Shown here: positions 5,878 to 10,419 of the stretch, in pieces | Layout: each line of letters begins with the position of its first letter | How positions within the stretch are numbered: the first letter of the stretch is position 1 | Source of the DNA: a bacterium | GTDB taxonomy: Bacteria > Actinomycetota > Acidimicrobiia > UBA5794 > ZC4RG35 | Length of the DNA: 10,419 nucleotides | NCBI GenBank assembly: GCA_028819835.1 | Contig: JAPPKR010000241.1 | Coordinates: 1 to 10,419, forward strand | Reading direction: 5' to 3' | Notes under the pieces: generated by a model | What the model saw: only the letters and a program-made list of their open reading frames with translations | The model's database searches: none | What the model was told of the DNA's origin: nothing | Made by a program: the position numbers and the translations under genes

Positions 5878-8800
5878 CGTCTGGCCTTGGCGGGAAGGCC
5901 CAGTCCCTTCAGGCTGACGGCGAAACCCTCGCCCTGCAGGGCGGCGGCGAGGGGGTGCTCCCCGGCGGGGAGGTCGTTGATCCGGTCTATCCGAAATCGA
6001 CGGTGGCGACTCCCCAGTTTGGCCAGCCCTTCAGCCAGGGCTTGGGACGTCAGGCCGTCGAGGTCCCGCACCGTCAGCCGGCGGTGGTTCAAGAAGGCGG
6101 CCAGTTCTCCGTTCCAAAGGGCCACATAGCATCCCGCCGCCCTGGCGAAACGGACATCGGGGAGCTTGGGCCAGGGGATCGCCGCTCCGTAGGGGTTGGC
6201 CGGATCGGTGGCCGCCAGCACCACGAGCCGGGGCTCGGATTCCTCCCGGAGGCGGTCGACCGCTCCCGCCAAGGCGAACTGGGCCCCACCCAGGCCCTCG
6301 ATGAAGTAGCCGCGCCTGGACTTGCCGGTCTCTTCCAGGCGGGCCAGCACCGGGTAAATGCCCGTGAACCCACCCCGAATGCCCTCTGCGGCCACCACCG
6401 ACCGGGTCACGATCCCGTGCCGGTCGAGAAGTTGGATCCCCAGCGCGGCGTAGTGCTCGGTGGCAGGGAGGGAGCCTTCGCCGGAAACGTCGGGCACCAG
6501 CGACCACCTTCCGGCCGTGTCCGGGGGAAAGGCCATGTTCCTGCGGCGACCCGTGGGGGAGCGGCGGGCGCGGAGATGCGCCCGGAGGGCGTGGAGGCTG
6601 TCGTTGGTCACCAGCCCGGCCCACACCAGGTCCCAGAGGGCGTCGACCACGTCGGGGAGGTCCTCGCCGCCGGCGGCCTGGAGGATCTCTGCGAAGAAGG
6701 ACGCCCCCCGTCTGTCGAGATGCTCGCGGATGGCCCGGTGAAGGGGCTGGTCGGGGGGGTCCTCCGGTCCCCCGGGATCAAGTTGGCTGAACCGGTCCCG
6801 CAGGTAGAGGGCCACCTTCCCGTCCCGCCGCCCCAGTGATCCCCTCCCCACCCAGATCAGGCGGCCCTCCGCCAGCAACTGGTCGAGCCGAGGTGTGGGA
6901 TTGGAGTGGCGCGCCGCCAGGATGTCGCTCTCCAGCATGGAGGCGGGGACCGGACAGCCCTGTATCTGTGCGATGGTTCCCAAGAGCGAACCGGGGCCGC
7001 CGGGAGGATCGTCTCCCACCCGGTGCCATGCGGTGAGAAACCGGGCCAGCGCCGCCGAGTCGACCGGCTCCACCTGGCGGCGCAGCGAAGCCAGCGAGCG
7101 GCGCTTGAGCCTTCTGAGAACCTCGGTATCCACCCACTCGGGCGGTCCCCCGGCGCGGAACACGCCTCCGATCACTCTTGACTCGCCCGCCAGGCGGGAG
7201 AGCACTTCCTCGGTCACCGCGGTGGGCAGGCCCAGGGCGGCGGCCGCCTGGGAGGCCGGGAAGGGACCGTGGGTGCGGGCATAGCGGGAAACCACGTCTC
7301 CCAGCGGGTCCTCGACGGGCTCGGAGAAGGCCGCCGGGACCCCGGGCGGGAGTTGACAGCCCAGGGCGTCCCGGAGACGGGCCGCATCCTCGACCGCCGC
7401 CCACACTGGGCGGGCGGCCACCTTCACTCCGATAACCCGCCGGGCGTCTCGAAGCTCCTCCAGGGCGGCCCCTGCCCCGTGGGCGCGTAGCTCCAGATCG
7501 GACCGGGTCAGAGGACCCAGCCTGCGCAGCAGGTCATGGACTCCGTCGGCACCGCGCACCTGCCGTTCTTCGGTGAGGTGCTGAAGTTCCAACTCAAGGG
7601 AGGCGACCACGTCCGGCGAGATCAATTCTCCGATCTCTCCTTCTCCGAGGAGTTGGGAGAGAAGATGGCGGTCCAGGGTGATGGCCATGGCCTTCCGCTC
7701 GGCGGCCGGACCGTCGGTCTCGTAGAGGAAGCCCGCCAGGAAGGCCTGCATCAAGGAGGTGGCGAAGGGCGAGGCCTGCAGAAGTTCCACCTCCACCAAA
7801 CGCACCTTGCGGCTGCGGAGGTCGGTGAGCAGGGATCGCAGGTAGGGGAGGTCGAAGTCGTCCTGCAGCACCTCCCGGTAGGTCTCGAGGATGATCGGGA
7901 AGGAGTCGAAGCGTCGGGCCACCGACAACAGGTCCGCCGCCCGTCGTCGCTGGAGCCAGAGGGGGGTGCGGTACCCGGGGCGCCGGCGAGGCAGCAGAAG
8001 GGCGCGCCCGGCCGCTTCGCGGAACCGGGAGGCGAAGAGAGCGGTGCCCGACAGGTGGTCCATCAGCAGGTCGGACACCTGGTCGGGGGTGAGGAGGATG
8101 TCGTCGGCGGAGGGGGGATCGTCCGCATCGGGAAAGCGGAAGATGATCCCGTCGTCCGACCATGCCGCGTCGATCTCGATCCCGTGGCGGGAACGGAGAT
8201 GGCCGATGGCGGCCATCGCCCAGGGGGCGTGGATCCGCGCCCCCAGTGGGGAGAGGACCACCATTCTCCAGTCCCCGATCTCGTCCCGGAAGCGCTCCAC
8301 GACCACGGTCCGATCATCGGGGAGAGCGCTGCCCGAGGTCCGCTGGTCCTCCAGGTAGGCGACCAGGTTCTCGGCCGCCCACCGGTCGAGGCCCACCTGC
8401 TCTGTGAGGCGTCGTTCCGCTTCCTCCGGCGCTAGGGCCGAGGTCTCCCGCAGGAACCTGCCGATCGCCAGCCCGGTCTCGGCCGATCGCCCTATCGTGT
8501 CTCCCCGCCAGAACGGCATCTGGCCCGGTACGCCCGGCGCCGGGGTCACCTCTATCCGGTCATGGGTGATCTCGCCGATCCGCCACGAGGAGGACCCGAG
8601 GAGAAAGACGTCGCCGGGCCGGGACTCATAGACCATCTCCTCATCGAGTTCCCCAACCCGGCTGCCGTCGGGGAGTTGGACGCGGTAGAGGCCCCGGTCG
8701 GGAATCACTCCGGCGTTGGTCACCGCCAGTTGCCTGGCGCCCGACCGGGGTTTGACGGTGTCCTCCATCCGGTCCCACACCACCCGGGGCCGGAGTTCGG

Positions 8801-10244
8801 CGAAGAGATCGGATGGATAGCGTCCGGCCAGCATGTCCAGGGTGGCCAGGAACACCTCCCGGGAGAGGTCGGCGAAGGGAGCGGCCCGGCGCAGCATGAG
8901 GTACAGGTCGTCGACGCTGCGCTCGGAGGCGACCACCGCGGCGACGATCTGCTGGGCCGCCACGTCGATGGGATTGGCGGGGATGACGGTGCTCTCCACC
9001 TGTCCGTCCCGCATGCGCTGGGCGACCACCGTGGAGGTGAGCAGGTCCCCCCGGTACTTCGGGAACAGCTTGGCCCGGCTGGTCCCGCCGACCTGGTGTC
9101 CGGAGCGCCCCACCCGCTGGAGCCCGGAAGCCACGCTGGTGGGCGACTCGATCTGGATGACCAGGTCGACCGCCCCCATGTCGATGCCCAACTCCAGGGA
9201 AGAGGTGGCCACCACCGCCCGGAGTTGTCCGCGCTTGAGGCCGTCTTCGATCTCCAGGCGGCGTCGCCGGGCCACCGATCCGTGATGGGCGCGGGCGATC
9301 TCCTCGGCGGCCAGGTTGTTCAACTCGGCGCACACTCGCTCGGCGAGTCGCCGGCTGTTGGTGAACACGATGGTGGAGGTGTGCTGTTGGATCAGGTCCA
9401 GCAATCGCCGGTAGATGGAGGGCCAGATGGACCGGGACCGGGTCTCCTCGCCCTCCTCCACCGGTTCGGGCTGGGTCATGTCGCGGCTGGGGACGACTAG
9501 TTCTAGCTCGAGCGGACGGCGATGGTCGGCGTCCACGATGGTCACCGGGCGGGGCCGGTGGGGCGCCTCGGGGCGCTCCACGCTCCCACCGCCCAGAAAG
9601 CGGGCGATGGTCTCCAGGGGACGCTGGGTGGCCGACAGGCCGATCCGCTGGGGCGGCGCGTCGGCGGCCTCCTCCAATCGTTCCAGGGATACGGCCAGGT
9701 GGGCCCCCCGCTTGGTGCCCGCCACGGCATGCACCTCGTCGACTATCACCCACCGCACGGGCGCCAGACGCTCCCGGGCGGCCGAGGTGAGCATCAAATA
9801 GAGCGACTCGGGAGTGGTGATGAGAATGTCGGGCGGGCGCCGCAGCATCTTCTGGCGATCGGATGCGGGCGTGTCGCCGGTCCGCATGAAGGTGGTGAGC
9901 ACCGGAGGGGGTTCGGCGCCGATTCGAGCCGCGGCGTGCCGGATCCCGGCCAGGGGAGCTCGCAGGTTGCGTTCGATGTCGTAGGCGAGCGCCTTGAGCG
10001 GTGAGATGTAGAGCAGGCGGCACCGGCCGCCGGTGGGCGGGAGGGGCTCGTCACACAGCCGGTCGAGGGTCCACAGGAAGGCGGCCAGGGTCTTCCCCGA
10101 GCCGGTGGGGGCGTGGATCAGGGTGTGGCTGCCAGAGGCGATGGCCGGCCAGCCCAGGGTCTGGGGGAGGGTCGGCGCCTCGAAGGTCGCCTCGAACCAC
10201 GCCCGGGTGGCAGGAGCGAACTGCTGCAGACTGGAGTCTCCCAT
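5871..10244 (-). CDS. lhr: Lhr family ATP-dependent helicase, full length
   Basis: Lhr proteins are large superfamily 2 helicases that translocate 3'-5' on single-stranded DNA and unwind RNA:DNA or DNA duplexes in repair. The 1457-residue length is close to the roughly 1,500 usual for bacterial full-length Lhr. The N-terminal RecA pair shows Walker A APTGSGKT (45-52), motif Ia SPLKALAYD (81-89), DEVH (169-172), SAT (204-206), TIVFTNSRR (291-299), ATSSLELGIDMGAVDLV (346-362) and QRVGRSGH (376-383). The winged-helix and Lhr-specific domains follow; Trp579 in MPFWRGD probably matches the tryptophan that couples helicase activity in the mycobacterial enzyme. The C-terminal half (about 880-1457) resembles the Lhr-CTD, with RRGYFIEGLGGAQFAL and ATDPANPYGAAIPWP. 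Translation from ATG at 10242-10244 begins MGDSSLQQFAPATRAWF, as Lhr proteins do, although no good ribosome site precedes it. The mycobacterial neighbour nei does not follow here. Confidence 0.96.
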   Translation of the reverse strand: MGDSSLQQFAPATRAWFEATFEAPTLPQTLGWPAIASGSHTLIHAPTGSGKTLAAFLWTLDRLCDEPLPPTGGRCRLLYISPLKALAYDIERNLRAPLAGIRHAAARIGAEPPPVLTTFMRTGDTPASDRQKMLRRPPDILITTPESLYLMLTSAARERLAPVRWVIVDEVHAVAGTKRGAHLAVSLERLEEAADAPPQRIGLSATQRPLETIARFLGGGSVERPEAPHRPRPVTIVDADHRRPLELELVVPSRDMTQPEPVEEGEETRSRSIWPSIYRRLLDLIQQHTSTIVFTNSRRLAERVCAELNNLAAEEIARAHHGSVARRRRLEIEDGLKRGQLRAVVATSSLELGIDMGAVDLVIQIESPTSVASGLQRVGRSGHQVGGTSRAKLFPKYRGDLLTSTVVAQRMRDGQVESTVIPANPIDVAAQQIVAAVVASERSVDDLYLMLRRAAPFADLSREVFLATLDMLAGRYPSDLFAELRPRVVWDRMEDTVKPRSGARQLAVTNAGVIPDRGLYRVQLPDGSRVGELDEEMVYESRPGDVFLLGSSSWRIGEITHDRIEVTPAPGVPGQMPFWRGDTIGRSAETGLAIGRFLRETSALAPEEAERRLTEQVGLDRWAAENLVAYLEDQRTSGSALPDDRTVVVERFRDEIGDWRMVVLSPLGARIHAPWAMAAIGHLRSRHGIEIDAAWSDDGIIFRFPDADDPPSADDILLTPDQVSDLLMDHLSGTALFASRFREAAGRALLLPRRRPGYRTPLWLQRRRAADLLSVARRFDSFPIILETYREVLQDDFDLPYLRSLLTDLRSRKVRLVEVELLQASPFATSLMQAFLAGFLYETDGPAAERKAMAITLDRHLLSQLLGEGEIGELISPDVVASLELELQHLTEERQVRGADGVHDLLRRLGPLTRSDLELRAHGAGAALEELRDARRVIGVKVAARPVWAAVEDAARLRDALGCQLPPGVPAAFSEPVEDPLGDVVSRYARTHGPFPASQAAAALGLPTAVTEEVLSRLAGESRVIGGVFRAGGPPEWVDTEVLRRLKRRSLASLRRQVEPVDSAALARFLTAWHRVGDDPPGGPGSLLGTIAQIQGCPVPASMLESDILAARHSNPTPRLDQLLAEGRLIWVGRGSLGRRDGKVALYLRDRFSQLDPGGPEDPPDQPLHRAIREHLDRRGASFFAEILQAAGGEDLPDVVDALWDLVWAGLVTNDSLHALRAHLRARRSPTGRRRNMAFPPDTAGRWSLVPDVSGEGSLPATEHYAALGIQLLDRHGIVTRSVVAAEGIRGGFTGIYPVLARLEETGKSRRGYFIEGLGGAQFALAGAVDRLREESEPRLVVLAATDPANPYGAAIPWPKLPDVRFARAAGCYVALWNGELAAFLNHRRLTVRDLDGLTSQALAEGLAKLGSRHRRFRIDRINDLPAGEHPLAAALQGEGFAVSLKGLGLPAKARRY

Positions 10245-10324
10245 TCTGAAGTCAGGGTAGAGGGCCTCGGTGACAAATGGCCCGGGAGACTCCGGCAGGG
10301 GTCGCGGTTCTCTCCGGGGGAGAC

Positions 10325-10419
10325 CTAGTAGACCGAGAGCATCTCCAGGGCGTGTTCGGCTGTCTCGGTGGAGCAGTCCAGGCTGGTCTCCGACGGCGCC
10401 AGCCGTTGAACGGCCAGGC
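10325..10419 (-). CDS. C-terminal end of an unrecognised protein (5' part outside window)
   Basis: On the minus strand an open frame enters from the window edge and ends at TAG (10325-10327). It encodes about 30 residues: LAVQRLAPSETSLDCSTE followed by TAEHALEMLSVY. The composition (mixed, helix-like, low in arginine and proline) looks like real protein, unlike the Pro/Arg/Gly-rich translation of the neighbouring frame. The gene would lie 80 bases upstream of lhr on the same strand and could share a transcript with it. The fragment is too short to assign a family. It lacks the cysteine-rich zinc finger expected at the end of a Nei glycosylase. Confidence 0.5.
   Translation of the reverse strand, partial: LAVQRLAPSETSLDCSTETAEHALEMLSVY

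Noticed and set aside
8562..9500. Plus-strand open frame of about 310 codons opposite lhr
   Set aside because: It overlaps the conserved helicase core of lhr. The product is Gly/His/Asp-rich and low-complexity, and no ribosome site is evident.
8641..10023. Second minus-strand open frame of 460 codons inside lhr
   Set aside because: It is a frame-shifted copy of lhr codons with an Arg/Pro/Gly-rich product; the lhr frame carries all helicase motifs without interruption.
10293..10300. GGCAGGGG-like stretches here and elsewhere as FtsK orienting (KOPS-type) sequences
   Set aside because: The motif for this lineage is unknown, and short G-rich octamers are expected often at this GC content; strand bias cannot be judged from one window.

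Overview
The window is uniformly GC-rich, with strong G/C at third codon positions and GTG and TTG starts. Together with a mycobacterial-type Lhr helicase and a Tat-exported, lipidated solute-binding protein, this suggests a free-living or symbiotic actinobacterium, possibly of the Acidimicrobiia type. That placement is inference from style and gene content; no rRNA or marker gene is present. All main gene calls rest on motifs that can be read directly in the translations.

Layout. At the left edge (1-1332, +) is the C-terminal two thirds or so of an FtsK/SpoIIIE DNA translocase, cut by the window start. A 141-base gap follows, then two genes for the membrane subunits of a TRAP transporter: the small DctQ-type subunit (1474-2079) and the large DctM-type subunit (2117-3481). 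A strong bidirectional hairpin terminator (about 3535-3567) separates them from the gene for the matching DctP-type solute-binding protein, which lies convergently on the minus strand (3586-4806). A 249-base divergent intergenic region (4807-5055) holds candidate promoter and dyad elements. It is followed by a secreted polysaccharide deacetylase (5056-5877, +). That gene overlaps, tail to tail by 7 bases, the very long lhr gene (5871-10244, -). At the right edge, 10325-10419 (-) is the extreme C-terminus of an unrecognised protein upstream of lhr.

How the genes work together. The three TRAP genes form one complete Na+-coupled uptake system. Block-level similarity of all three subunits points to the 2-oxoacid/monocarboxylate or mannitol/chloroaromatic branch rather than classical C4-dicarboxylate DctPQM. 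The arrangement is unusual because the binding protein is transcribed separately and toward the permease genes. FtsK (chromosome segregation), Lhr (nucleic acid repair helicase) and the deacetylase (cell wall or other surface glycan) are independent functions.

Overall this is mostly an ordinary chromosomal segment. I did not find a convincing new system. The points most worth checking are the split, convergent TRAP locus and the three mutually exclusive pairing arms upstream of the binding-protein gene.
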